The position numbers and the translations under genes were made by a program. Below are positions 33,374 through 41,959 of a stretch of DNA of 59,366 nt, piece after piece. This DNA comes from Bradyrhizobium sp. WSM3983 (lineage in GTDB: Bacteria; Pseudomonadota; Alphaproteobacteria; Rhizobiales; Xanthobacteraceae). The stretch's first letter is position 1. Every line of letters starts with the position of its first letter. The stretch is from positions 153,933 to 213,298 of the forward strand of contig NZ_KI421489.1 of the NCBI RefSeq assembly GCF_000473045.1, given 5' to 3'. The notes beneath the pieces were generated by a model. The model saw only the letters and a list, made by a program, of their open reading frames with translations. It was not told the origin of the DNA and made no database searches.

Positions 33374-34843
33374 ATGCGGCTTGACCGCGCCAATCTCGAC
33401 CGGCTGCCGCCAGCCACTCGCCGCCCGGGCTATGACCGCTCGCGCGTTACGCCCGGCATTGTGCATCTCGGCCTCGGCGCCTTTCATCGCGCCCATCAGG
33501 CCGTCGTCATCGACGATTGCCTGGCCATCGGCGCCACGTCGTGGGGCATCGTCGGCGCGAGCCTGCGCAGCCCGGACACGCGAGACGCCCTCGCCCCGCA
33601 GGATCATCTCTACACCGTCGCCGTGCGTGCCGCCGAAGGCACCGAGCACCGCGTCATCGGCGCGCTGCTCGACAGCGTCGTCGCGCGCGAGAAGCCGGCA
33701 GCGCTGGTCGAGCGGATGGCCGATCCCGCCATTCGCATCGTTTCGCTCACCGTTACAGAGAAGGGCTATTGCCATACGCCGCAGACCGGCGATCTCGACG
33801 AGCGCCATCCTGACGTCGTGCACGATCTCAACAATTTTGACGCGCCGCGCTCGGCGCCCGGCTTCATCGTGGCCGCGCTGGCGCGCCGGCGCGCGTTGGG
33901 CATTCCGCCCTTCACCGTGCTGTGCTGCGACAATCTCGCCGCCAACGGTCACACCGTGCAGCGGATCGTGGCGCAGTTCGCAGCACTGCGCTCGAAGGAT
34001 CTCGGCAAGTGGATCGCCGATACCACCACCTTCCCCTGCACCATGGTCGACCGCATCGTGCCTGAGACGCTGGAGGCCGACCGTGCTGCGGTCGCCACCG
34101 CACTCGGGATGCGTGACGCCTGGCCGGTGATGACCGAGCCGTTCACGCAGTGGGTGGTCGAGGATCGCTTTGCCGCGGGGAGGCCCGATCTCGCAGCCGC
34201 CGGCGTCGAGCTCGTCAGCGACGTCAAGCCGTTCGAGCTGATGAAGCTACGGCTGCTCAACGCCAGCCATTCCGCGCTCGCTTATCTCGGCTATCTCGCC
34301 GGCTATCAGACCATCGCGGATACCATGCAAGATCCGCATTTTGCGCGCCTCGCCGCGCAGGTGATGGAAGAGGCCGCGGTGACGCTGACCATGCCTGCGG
34401 GCACCGATCTCACCGCCTACCGCGCCTCGCTGCTCAGGCGCTTTGCCAATCCGGCGCTGCATCACCGCACCTGGCAGATCGCGATGGACGGCTCGCAAAA
34501 GCTGCCGCAGCGCCTGCTCGGCGCGATGCAGGATCGCCTCGCCAAGAACCTGCCGATCGCGACGCACGCGCTCGCGGTCGCGGGCTGGATGCGCTACGTC
34601 ACCGCGTGCGACGAGCAGGGCCGTGCCATCGACGTGCGCGATCCCCTCGCCGCCGAGCTCGCGGACCTGGCGCGCGAGGCCGGTCCCGTCGCGGAACGGC
34701 TGGCGCCCGAATTGCTCGGCGTGGAAAAAGTGTTTGGGCCGCTCGGCACCGAGCCGCGCCTGCGCGAGGCCGTGACCGCGGCACTGGGCCGTCTCTATAA
34801 GGAAGGTGCGCGGCGCGCGGTGGAGACGCACGTCTCCGCGTGA
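33374..34843 (+). CDS. uxuB: Mannitol dehydrogenase family protein, probable fructuronate reductase (UxuB-like)
   Basis: A 489-residue polyol-specific long-chain dehydrogenase. The N-terminal nucleotide segment is GIVHLGLGAFHRAHQAVV, and the catalytic region is ELMKLRLLNASHSALAYLG, with the conserved Lys, Asn and His. The family includes mannitol dehydrogenase (MtlK), fructuronate reductase (UxuB) and tagaturonate reductase (UxaB). Divergence from the GntR gene of the uxuA/TRAP locus favours fructuronate reductase, which makes D-mannonate for UxuA. The start at 33374 is chosen for its GGGAGAGA ribosome site and family N terminus. A mannitol or arabitol substrate remains possible. Confidence 0.82.
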   Translation: MRLDRANLDRLPPATRRPGYDRSRVTPGIVHLGLGAFHRAHQAVVIDDCLAIGATSWGIVGASLRSPDTRDALAPQDHLYTVAVRAAEGTEHRVIGALLDSVVAREKPAALVERMADPAIRIVSLTVTEKGYCHTPQTGDLDERHPDVVHDLNNFDAPRSAPGFIVAALARRRALGIPPFTVLCCDNLAANGHTVQRIVAQFAALRSKDLGKWIADTTTFPCTMVDRIVPETLEADRAAVATALGMRDAWPVMTEPFTQWVVEDRFAAGRPDLAAAGVELVSDVKPFELMKLRLLNASHSALAYLGYLAGYQTIADTMQDPHFARLAAQVMEEAAVTLTMPAGTDLTAYRASLLRRFANPALHHRTWQIAMDGSQKLPQRLLGAMQDRLAKNLPIATHALAVAGWMRYVTACDEQGRAIDVRDPLAAELADLAREAGPVAERLAPELLGVEKVFGPLGTEPRLREAVTAALGRLYKEGARRAVETHVSA

Positions 34844-34929
34844 CTACAAAGCGGGCAATGCTGCACTGCGTTCAAAGTCGGACTGAAGTCGCGCTTGATT
34901 TTTGCCTGCCATTGGCCCACCCGAGAGGC

Positions 34930-35337
34930 ATGGCAAAGGACAACAAGGTCATCGCCGCGAACGCGGCCTTTTACGCCGCCTTTTCATCGGGCGATTTTGA
35001 CGAGATGAGGCGGATGTGGGCGGATGACGACGCCATTTCCTGCATTCATCCCGGCTGGCCTGCGATCGTCGGCCATGCCACCGTGATCGGAAGCTGGCGC
35101 GACATCCTGCAGAACCCGGAGCGGCCGCAGATCGTTTGCGCCGAGCCGCAGGCCATCGTCGATGGCGACAGTGCGCGCGTGCTCTGCATCGAGATCGTCG
35201 ACGGCACCGCCTTGGCCGCCGCCAACCATTTTCGGCGCGTCGGCGACGACTGGCTTCTGGTGCACCACCAATCGAGCCCCATCGCGCAGATTGTCGAGCA
35301 GGCTGAGGACGATAGAGCGAGCCACCGGGTGCACTGA
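34930..35337 (+). CDS. Nuclear transport factor 2 (SnoaL-like) family protein
   Basis: A 135-residue small protein of the NTF2/SnoaL-like cone fold. It shows NAAFYAAFSSGDFDEMRRMWADDDAISCIHPGWPAIVGHATVIGSW, which is the typical start of this family, then four beta strands ending RRVGDDWLLVHHQSSPIA. It is conserved in alphaproteobacteria, but no reaction is established. The start at 34930 is preferred to 34840 since the family begins here and GAGAGG precedes it. It follows the uxuB-like gene by 86 bases on the same strand. Confidence 0.8.
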   Translation: MAKDNKVIAANAAFYAAFSSGDFDEMRRMWADDDAISCIHPGWPAIVGHATVIGSWRDILQNPERPQIVCAEPQAIVDGDSARVLCIEIVDGTALAAANHFRRVGDDWLLVHHQSSPIAQIVEQAEDDRASHRVH

Positions 35338-35372
35338 CCGCGGCGGCCTTCTACTGTGCATGGGGTTGTTTT

Positions 35373-36104
35373 TCAGTTTTTTTGTTTGGCGTCGAGTTCC
35401 GACAGATCGTCCAGCACCACCCGCGCCGCGCTGAAATCATCGTCCCGGAAGTACATGCTGCGGGTGATGAGCACGGGAATGCTGGCTCGCGAAGCCGCTA
35501 TCAGCCCGTTGGCGGAATCCTCGATCGCGACGCAGTCGGACGGCGCCAGCTTCAATCGCGCCAGGATATCGAGATAGACATCCGGCGCAGGCTTCTTGTG
35601 CCTGACGTCATCGCCGGCAACGATCGCATCAAAATCCGCGGCCCAGCGCGCCCCCAACGCCCGCGACAGCAGCGCATCGATGTTGCCGTGCGAGGTCGTG
35701 GTCGCAATCGCAAGCCGCTGGCCGCGCGCCTTTGCCGCTGTGAGCAGGTCCGCCACGCCGGGCCGCAAGGGACAGCAGCCGGTCTCGACCAGTTCGGCAA
35801 AATGCGCCGTCTTGATGCGGTGAAGCTCGGCGATATCAGCATCCGACAAGGGCGACGCAATCCACTGCCTGGTGTGGAAAGCGCGGATGCGTTCCTTGCC
35901 GCCGGTCACCCGTAGCAGGTCCTTGTAGGCGGCCCGGTCCCAATGCCAGTCGAGACCGTGACCGGCAAAGGCGAGGTTGAAGGCCCGCCGATGCAGCTCC
36001 TCGGTCTCGGCTAGCGTCCCGTCGACATCGAAGATCAGCGCGGCGGCGTTCCGGATCAGCTCTGCTGCGCTGGATGGCGCAATGGTGGCTGCTTCCGCCT
36101 GCAT
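35373..36104 (-). CDS. HAD family hydrolase, CbbY/beta-phosphoglucomutase-like phosphatase
   Basis: A 243-residue haloacid dehalogenase-type enzyme. Motif I is LIFDVDGTLAETEELH (nucleophile Asp and the next-but-one Asp), motif II Thr is in IATTTSHGN, motif III Lys is in VRHKKPAPDVY, and motif IV is CVAIEDSANGL. The inserted helical cap (residues about 30-100) and sequence place it with CbbY, which dephosphorylates xylulose-1,5-bisphosphate, a Rubisco inhibitor, in phototrophs and autotrophs. The start at 36104 has an AGGGAGG ribosome site. No cbb genes are near, so another sugar phosphate is possible. Confidence 0.85.
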   Translation of the reverse strand: MQAEAATIAPSSAAELIRNAAALIFDVDGTLAETEELHRRAFNLAFAGHGLDWHWDRAAYKDLLRVTGGKERIRAFHTRQWIASPLSDADIAELHRIKTAHFAELVETGCCPLRPGVADLLTAAKARGQRLAIATTTSHGNIDALLSRALGARWAADFDAIVAGDDVRHKKPAPDVYLDILARLKLAPSDCVAIEDSANGLIAASRASIPVLITRSMYFRDDDFSAARVVLDDLSELDAKQKN

Positions 36105-36250
36105 GGTCCACGCCTCCCTGTGCCGCTCGACCATCGTCTGGACCGGCGGGCAAGTAAAATCGCAATATCTTTTGCCGGACCCAAAAATCTCTTATGAGCG
36201 GGGACGCGCAGCTTGGCGCGAACGGGAACTCCGACCTGCACGGGAGACGC

Positions 36251-37099
36251 ATGCGGCTCTTCATCCTCGGCCTCGGCTATAGCGCCCGGCATTTCGTCGG
36301 CAGGTTCGGTGGCAGCTTCTCGCATATCGCCGGTACGGTCCGCGATCCCGCCAGGCAGGACGACCTCGCCGGCATCGAGCTGCATGGCTTTTCCGGCAGC
36401 CGACCGGCTGACGCGACGGTCGACCGTATCCGCGAGGCCGATGTCGTCCTCGTATCGATCCCGCCGGGCAGCGCCGGAGATCCCGCACTCATGGTGCTCG
36501 GCGACGTGCTCGCGGCAGGCCGCCGCAAGGTCGTCTATCTCTCGACCATCGGCGTCTACGGCGATCACGCCGGCGGATGGGTAGACGAGAGCACGCCGCC
36601 ACAGTCCGCCCTCGATCGCGCGCGCATGCGGGTCGCAGCGGAGCAGGCCTGGACGGAGACGGCAAACGGCGATGTCGCGATCCTGCGGCTTGCCGGCATC
36701 TACGGCCCCGGCCGCAACGCGCTGGTGACGCTGCGCAGCGGTACAGCGCGCCGCATCATCAAGCCCGGCCAGGTCTTCAACCGCATTCATGTCGATGATA
36801 TCGCGAGCGCGATCATGGCCGCAATCCACCATCGGGGCGGCGGCATCTGGAATGTCTGCGACGACGAGCCCACGCCGCCCCAGGACGTGATCACCTACGC
36901 CGCGCAGCTGATGGGCGTCGCTCCGCCGGCCGAAGAAGCCTTCGCAACTGCCGAGATGTCGGCGATGGCGCGCAGCTTCTATTCCAGCAGCGCCCGCGTC
37001 TCCAATGCGAGACTGAAGCGCGATCTCGGCGTCACGCTGACCTATCCGACTTATCGGCATGGCCTCGATGCGCTGTGGCGTGCGGGGGACGGACGATAG
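36251..37099 (+). CDS. NAD-dependent epimerase/dehydratase family protein (extended SDR, YeeZ-like)
   Basis: A 282-residue extended SDR-like protein. It starts MRLFILGLGYSARHFVGRF, a GxGxxG-type nucleotide motif, followed by GTVRDPAR. YLSTIGVYGDHAGGWVDESTP matches the catalytic-Ser/Tyr region of atypical SDRs, although the usual YxxxK is not clear. RLAGIYGPGRN and NRIHVDDIASAIMAA are the later family motifs. The activity is unknown; YeeZ-type proteins are uncharacterised. The start at 36251 rather than 36194 places the motif at the N terminus. It is divergent from the HAD gene. Confidence 0.82.
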   Translation: MRLFILGLGYSARHFVGRFGGSFSHIAGTVRDPARQDDLAGIELHGFSGSRPADATVDRIREADVVLVSIPPGSAGDPALMVLGDVLAAGRRKVVYLSTIGVYGDHAGGWVDESTPPQSALDRARMRVAAEQAWTETANGDVAILRLAGIYGPGRNALVTLRSGTARRIIKPGQVFNRIHVDDIASAIMAAIHHRGGGIWNVCDDEPTPPQDVITYAAQLMGVAPPAEEAFATAEMSAMARSFYSSSARVSNARLKRDLGVTLTYPTYRHGLDALWRAGDGR

Positions 37100-37201
37100 G
37101 GGTTCGGCATCTCTGGCGCGTCGCGTGCATTGCAAGACCGTTGGCATGCTCGATCCAGACAACGGCACGCCGACGCCCCGGCCGCCTTTCAACGCCCAGC
37201 G

Positions 37202-38089
37202 CTAGCTCAACACGCCATACTTCTTGAACCAGGCCTGCGCCTGCTTCCAGGCATCTTCCGCCGCGTCCTTGCGGTAGCTGCCGCGATAGTCGGCATGGAA
37301 GCCGTGCGGCGCCTCCGGATAGATCTTGAATTCGGCCGTCTTCTTGTTCTGCTCGAGCGCCGCCTTGAGCTGCTCGACCTGGGCCACGGGGATTTCGGTG
37401 TCGGCGCCGCCATAGAGGCCGAGCACCGGCGCCTTCATCTCGGGCGCAAGCTGCAGCGGGCTCTTCGGCCAGAGCGGATTGGGCGCGTCAACCGGCGGAC
37501 CGTAGAAGGCGACGCCGGCCTTGAGCGTGCCGCTATGGGCGGCATATTCCCAGACCGTGCGGCCACCGCGGCAGAAGCCGATGATGCCGAGCTTCGCGGT
37601 GTCGCCGCCCTGCGATCCCGCCCAGGCCACCGTCGCATCGAGATCCGACATCAGTTCGGCGTCCGGCTTGGCGTTGACGATCGGCAGCAGATCCTTCATG
37701 TCGGTGACCTTGGTGAGGTCAGTGCCCTTGCGGAAATAATAGTCGGGCGCGACGGCGAACGCGCCGAGCTTGGCGAGGCGCCGCGTCACGTCCTTGATGT
37801 ATTCGTGCAGGCCAAAGATTTCCATCGCGACGATGATCACCGGCGCCTTGGTGTTGCCGGCGGGACGGGCGAAATAGGCCGGCATCTCCTTGGCACCGAC
37901 CTTGATCTTGGCGTCGCCGGCCTGAAGGCCGCTGGTGTCGGTCCTGATCACCTCGGCGCGGACGGGACCTGCCGCAAGCGTGTAGCCGGCGGCAACGGCC
38001 ACGGTGGCGCTCATGAATCCGCGACGCGAGACCGGGGCGACTTTCGTCAACCCGACGACGTCAGCTGTCATGGTGGTTTCAATGCTCAT
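37202..38089 (-). CDS. Tat-exported dienelactone hydrolase family protein
   Basis: A 295-residue alpha/beta hydrolase of the dienelactone hydrolase family. The nucleophile is a Cys in GIIGFCRGGRTVWEY, the acid is in YGGADTEIPV and the His is in APHGFHADYR, as in classical DLH. The N terminus has a twin-arginine signal (SRRGFMSATVAVAAGYTLAAG) ending near VRA, so it is predicted to be folded in the cytoplasm and exported by Tat. Exported homologues are common in rhizobia; their substrates are not known. It stands alone on the minus strand. Confidence 0.88.
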   Translation of the reverse strand: MSIETTMTADVVGLTKVAPVSRRGFMSATVAVAAGYTLAAGPVRAEVIRTDTSGLQAGDAKIKVGAKEMPAYFARPAGNTKAPVIIVAMEIFGLHEYIKDVTRRLAKLGAFAVAPDYYFRKGTDLTKVTDMKDLLPIVNAKPDAELMSDLDATVAWAGSQGGDTAKLGIIGFCRGGRTVWEYAAHSGTLKAGVAFYGPPVDAPNPLWPKSPLQLAPEMKAPVLGLYGGADTEIPVAQVEQLKAALEQNKKTAEFKIYPEAPHGFHADYRGSYRKDAAEDAWKQAQAWFKKYGVLS

Positions 38090-38726
38090 CGGTTGATCCT
38101 TCCTGATGCCTAGCCCTGATCTTCAGGCGACGCATTCGCCAATAATTGCCGGCGAAACGCAAATCACCAGCCTGCGAGCGCGCTGCGCCTCAGGACCTGC
38201 CTTGATGTTGCTTCACCGGCGCGGTCTCCGGCATCAGGCTCATCGCGACAAATCGCGAGCCGATCACGGTTTGACGCTGAAAGGCTTGGCTCGCTCGTTT
38301 CCCGCCGACACTCTGGAAGTCCTCGGCGATTGTGTGCCCGATTTAACCGCGCGACCGCATTGCGTCGCAACATCCATTAACCGAAAGAAGGGGTTCTCCG
38401 GCTCCCGCTACATCATCACGTGTTGCAGATTGTGTGCGGGTTCGCGCAATTCGAAACGGTTCGCCGCAACAATCGGCCCGATCGTGGCCGCAACGACAGA
38501 TATTTGGGTGCGAGCCCACGCCATTTGACTGAAATTTTCAGATCAGTTGAACCTTACTATTTACTCGAACTTTCTTTGTGACGCTCTAGTTCCACTCCCG
38601 AATGTTCCATCTCCAGAACGGAGAAGCGTCTCCAAGCGCGGCACGTGTTTCAGCTTCATTCTGACCCGCAGCGATTGCGCTACCAACGACTCAATTGAAT
38701 CAAGCTTTATCCGATATGGCATCGAA
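38090..38726. other. Intergenic region with no assigned gene
   Basis: This 637-base gap between the divergent hydrolase and MarR genes contains an open frame 38106-38528 (+) without recognisable features, which I do not count as a gene. CTGAAA-T-TTTCAG (38529-38541) is a perfect 13-bp palindrome in an AT-rich stretch and could be a MarR-type operator. The MarR frame is open further upstream (to 38547), but that extension does not look like the family. Confidence 0.35.
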
Positions 38727-39305
38727 ATGAATTTGGCTCGCGAAGCGATTGAATTATTGGGACAGGTGGCGCGGATCCTGTGGTTCGAAGGAACCAAGCA
38801 CGGAATGCGCGATCGCGAGTGGATGGCGCTGCGCTTTCTCTTCCGTGCCAACCGGTTCTCAAGGACGCCTTCGGCGCTGGCGAGCTATGTCGGCACCACG
38901 CGCGGCACCGCCTCGTTCATCATCGGCGAGCTCGAGCGGCTCGGCTATGTGGAGCGGAAGCGCTCCGCCAAGGACAAGCGCTCGGTGATGCTGAGCGTGA
39001 CGCAGCAGGGCAAGAAGTTCCTGGCGCGCGATCCCGTCAATGGCCTCGTCGAGGCCATCGCCGTCCTCGATGACGACAGCAATATCCGCTTTCGCGACAC
39101 CTTGCGACACGTGCTCGATCAGGCGGATGCCGCCGAACAGCGGCACCATACCGACGTCTGCAAGCGATGCATCTTCCTCCGGGAGGATCGCACCAGCTCC
39201 GAGAACAAGACGACGGTCGAATTCACCTGCCGGCTGTTTCGCGCGCCGATCGCGGAGGCCGAGATCGACCTGCTATGCACCAGCTTCGAGCACCACCGCC
39301 AATAA
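38727..39305 (+). CDS. MarR family transcriptional regulator with C-terminal four-cysteine tail
   Basis: A 192-residue winged-helix regulator. The DNA-binding domain lies at about residues 30-100, with MALRFLFRANRFSRTPSALASYVGTTRGTASFIIGELERLGYVERKRSAKDKRSVMLSVTQQG, including the DxRS wing. The C-terminal 50 residues are unusual: C145 and C148 (VCKRC), C168 and C184 form a CX2C-X19-C-X15-C pattern that could hold zinc or an iron-sulfur cluster. The start at 38727 follows the first Met that suits the fold. The neighbours are unrelated, so the target is unknown; autoregulation through the palindrome at 38529 is possible. Confidence 0.82.
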   Translation: MNLAREAIELLGQVARILWFEGTKHGMRDREWMALRFLFRANRFSRTPSALASYVGTTRGTASFIIGELERLGYVERKRSAKDKRSVMLSVTQQGKKFLARDPVNGLVEAIAVLDDDSNIRFRDTLRHVLDQADAAEQRHHTDVCKRCIFLREDRTSSENKTTVEFTCRLFRAPIAEAEIDLLCTSFEHHRQ

Positions 39306-39318
39306 AATTGTCGGCCGA

Positions 39319-40251
39319 TCACTTTCGCGGCGAATAGATGACGCCGCCGCTGGTTTCCACCACAAGGCGGCCGTTCTCGTTTCTGATCTCCTCGATCCGG
39401 CCGAGGTTCGGGACCTGCTGGCCGAGCACGGCCTCGACGACACCGTTGGGACTCTGCAGGATCGCGATGCCTTCATAAGCCTGGCGGACCGACCAGCCCT
39501 TGACCGTCTTGCGCGGTGCCGAGCTGCGTTCGGCCGGAGACACCGAGCCCGTGGTCTCCGGTGCTGCGACCGAAGCCATCATCGGCATCGCCGGCGACGG
39601 CTGCGCAGCAACGGGAGTCGACGGCTGGACCTGGGCCTGGGCGAGCCTGTCGAGCTTCGCGGTCGACGACGAGCTCACCCGCTCGATACGATCCAGATTT
39701 TCGGCGAACCGGCCGAAACGATCGCTGGTCGCCTTGCTCGACTGATCGACCGCGGTGCGCAGGCCGTCGAGATTCTCGGACACGCCGGACAATTGCTTGC
39801 GCAGCTGCGCGACCGTATCGCGCAGATTCCTGATCTCCGCATTGGCCGCGACATTGGTCTGGCTCGGCTGCGTGGTCAGATAGGCGATGACGCCGGTGCA
39901 GGCGCAGACCACCAGGATGGCGGCAACCGCCAATGTCGCGAGCGGAGCGACCCATGTCGGACGCGGCGGCGGCGGCTTGGCCACGATCACCGCCGGCTTG
40001 ATCACCATCGGCGCAGGCTTTGGTATCGCCATCTTATCGAGGCGCGCCTTGGCACGAATACGCTTCAATCCCTCGAGCGCTTCTTTGGCCGCAACTTCGT
40101 CGCTCGACGCCGATGCAGGCTTCGCGGCCGTCGCGGGCTTGGCCGCGCGCAGTGCATGATTGGTCTTGGTGTCGCGCGCTTCCGGAGCCGGCTTCGCCGC
40201 TGCAGTTAAATCCGCAGTTTCGGCGGGGCGCGCTTTTCCATCGGACAACAT
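39319..40251 (-). CDS. Membrane-anchored coiled-coil protein of unknown function
   Basis: A 310-residue protein. The first 100 residues are Ala/Pro/Lys-rich and cytoplasmic, a single membrane helix (APLATLAVAAILVVCACTGVIAYL) lies at about 109-132, and a heptad-like coiled coil follows to about residue 215. The C terminus (GWSVRQAYEGIAILQSPNGVVEAVLGQQVPNLGRIEEIRNENGRLVVETSGGVI) is a small beta domain that recurs in many Rhizobiales membrane proteins. No reaction is known. The topology suggests a periplasmic scaffold or tether. It converges with the MarR gene. Confidence 0.75.
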   Translation of the reverse strand: MLSDGKARPAETADLTAAAKPAPEARDTKTNHALRAAKPATAAKPASASSDEVAAKEALEGLKRIRAKARLDKMAIPKPAPMVIKPAVIVAKPPPPRPTWVAPLATLAVAAILVVCACTGVIAYLTTQPSQTNVAANAEIRNLRDTVAQLRKQLSGVSENLDGLRTAVDQSSKATSDRFGRFAENLDRIERVSSSSTAKLDRLAQAQVQPSTPVAAQPSPAMPMMASVAAPETTGSVSPAERSSAPRKTVKGWSVRQAYEGIAILQSPNGVVEAVLGQQVPNLGRIEEIRNENGRLVVETSGGVIYSPRK

Positions 40252-41070
40252 TTGAAAATGCTCCGTTCGTTTTCGATCTGTTGAACGAAGCTAGCTGGCG
40301 AAGCTTGCCTGAAACGTGCGCATCAAAAAATCTCTTCGTCACAAACAATGCGACGTCGAATGAGTCCAACGCGTCACGCAAGAGGCAAAAGTGCGACTCG
40401 AAAGACACACACTCGCCAAGATTTCGCCAAGCTGGAGTCTCGCCGCCATACATGAGTCGAATTGTCGCAGGCGGGTGCGCGGTCAGGAGAGTCAATCCGG
40501 GGTTGAAAATCCCTCCCTGCGACGGTCCTGCGGCACCGCTCAAAATAGCTGTATTTGTATGGGCATGCGGTACTTTATAACCGTCGCGGTGCAAAAGTAG
40601 TTTGAGAACTAAATCAACTGGTGATGCTGTTCATACAAAGAAACAACCAGAAACAAATCAACAGCATCAAGCACACGTAGCAAACGCTTTGCTTCGCACG
40701 CTTGATCGGAAATCGGCAATTGTTACGGTCCTATCCAAGTGATTCTCGCCCGTTGGTGAGGAGAACGACTGAGTTCAGTAGTGTTCGGACGCGATGAGCA
40801 ACGTGACGCAACTGTACCAGGTCGCTTTCTCAATCCGCCCCGCAAGGTGATCCGTAAGACACCCGCCGGGCTTCACGCAGTAAGCGTTCAGTATCGAGTC
40901 GAAGTAACAGGCCTGCTCACGCAGGCACTGAATGCGTAGGGCTGCCCGCGAATATCGAAACCATAACAACGGTTCGCGGGAGGGAAATATCGTCAAACAG
41001 CATGGCTGCGAGCCGGGGCATCACAATAACCTCCCGGCCGCTGCAAGTGCGAAACAGGGGCGACTGACTG
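40252..41070. other. Long intergenic region upstream of the flagellar regulator
   Basis: An 819-base, AT-richer gap without a confident gene. On the minus strand GGGAGG lies 8 bases before an ATG at 41023 that opens a 34-codon frame (MPRLAAMLFDDIS), and a second overlapping frame (40775-40996) encodes a Cys-containing peptide ending IEKATWYSCVTLLIASEHY. They could be one small gene broken by a frameshift. The promoters of the gene at 40251 and of the flagellar regulator must also lie here. Confidence 0.3.
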
Positions 41071-41841
41071 ATGTATATTATCGTTGATGATCGCGAGAGC
41101 GTCACGAACAGCTACGTAGGAGGACTCGTTCGCGAGGGCGTATCGTCGATCGGCTTCTCCTCCGGAGAATTCTGGGACTGGCTGCAATCCGCGAACGAAT
41201 CGGACCTGGCAGCGGTCGATGCCTTCCTTCTGGGGGACTGCGATGCCCGTGGAAGCCTGCCACGAGCGATGCGTAAGCGGTCCACGGCTCCGATCATCGC
41301 CATGAGCGGCCAGAAGATGCTCAAGAACACGCTGGAGCTCTTTGAATCCGGCGTGGACGACGTGGTTCATGTGCCGATTCACCTGCGTGAGATCCTCGCC
41401 CGAACGGCCGCGATTGCCCGCCGCCGGGTGGGCGAGTTGCCGAGGCCCTGCGAGACCAGGATCCAGGTCTTCTTCAACGGACGTGACCCCGAGATCGCGG
41501 GCCACGCCCTCACCCTGCCCCGCCGCGAGCTGCGCATTCTCGAGTATATGGTGAGCAATCACGGCAAGTGGATCACCAAGACGCAGATCTTCAACGCGGT
41601 CTACGGCATCTTCGAATCCACGTTCGACGAGAGCGTGATCGAGAGCCATGTCAGCAAGCTGCGCAAGAAGCTGCGTGACCGGCTCGGTTTCGACGCGATC
41701 GTGGCACGGCGCTACGTCGGATACCGGCTCAACATCCCTGCCAGCGAGGCCATCGACGAGCCGATGCAGGAGCTCGACGAGGTCGGCATCCTTCTGAACC
41801 GGGCACATGCTGCCCCGGCGGCGTACCAGCCCGGCAACTAA
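41071..41841 (+). CDS. ftcR: Flagellar transcriptional regulator FtcR/Rem/LafR-type (OmpR-like)
   Basis: A 256-residue response-regulator-like protein of the FtcR (Brucella)/Rem (Sinorhizobium) family, orphan master regulators of flagellar genes. In Bradyrhizobium the lateral-flagella regulator LafR belongs to this group. It starts MYIIVDDRESVTNSYVGGLVREG and ends with an OmpR-type winged helix (FDESVIESHVSKLRKKLRDRLGFDAIVARRYVGYRL). The receiver is not canonical: where the phosphorylated Asp is expected there is G55 followed by D56, and the usual Lys-Pro near beta-5 is Val-Pro (HVPIH). It may work without phosphorylation. It converges with the flagellar operon and shares a hairpin terminator with it. 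Confidence 0.9.
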   Translation: MYIIVDDRESVTNSYVGGLVREGVSSIGFSSGEFWDWLQSANESDLAAVDAFLLGDCDARGSLPRAMRKRSTAPIIAMSGQKMLKNTLELFESGVDDVVHVPIHLREILARTAAIARRRVGELPRPCETRIQVFFNGRDPEIAGHALTLPRRELRILEYMVSNHGKWITKTQIFNAVYGIFESTFDESVIESHVSKLRKKLRDRLGFDAIVARRYVGYRLNIPASEAIDEPMQELDEVGILLNRAHAAPAAYQPGN

Positions 41842-41869
41842 CGCGCCACAGCGCCGCTCGCAAACGACC

Positions 41870-41910
41870 ACCGGCCTCTGCGGGGACACCCCGCAGAGGC
41901 CGGTTTGTTT
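41870..41910 (+). terminator. Strong hairpin terminator between regulator and flagellar operon
   Basis: A perfect 16-bp stem (ACCGGCCTCTGCGGGG at 41870-41885 with its inverse at 41889-41904) and a 3-base loop, followed by TTGTTTTC on the plus strand. It ends the regulator transcript. On the minus strand the stem is also present but the T run is weak. Confidence 0.85.
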
Positions 41911-41959
41911 TCAGCGGCAGAAACGTCGTTACGACGGTGCAGCTTCGCGGCCCGGCGCG

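Noticed and set aside
38106..38528. 140-codon plus-strand frame in the gap before the MarR gene
   Set aside because: No family features, no good ribosome site, and mixed composition; left as intergenic.
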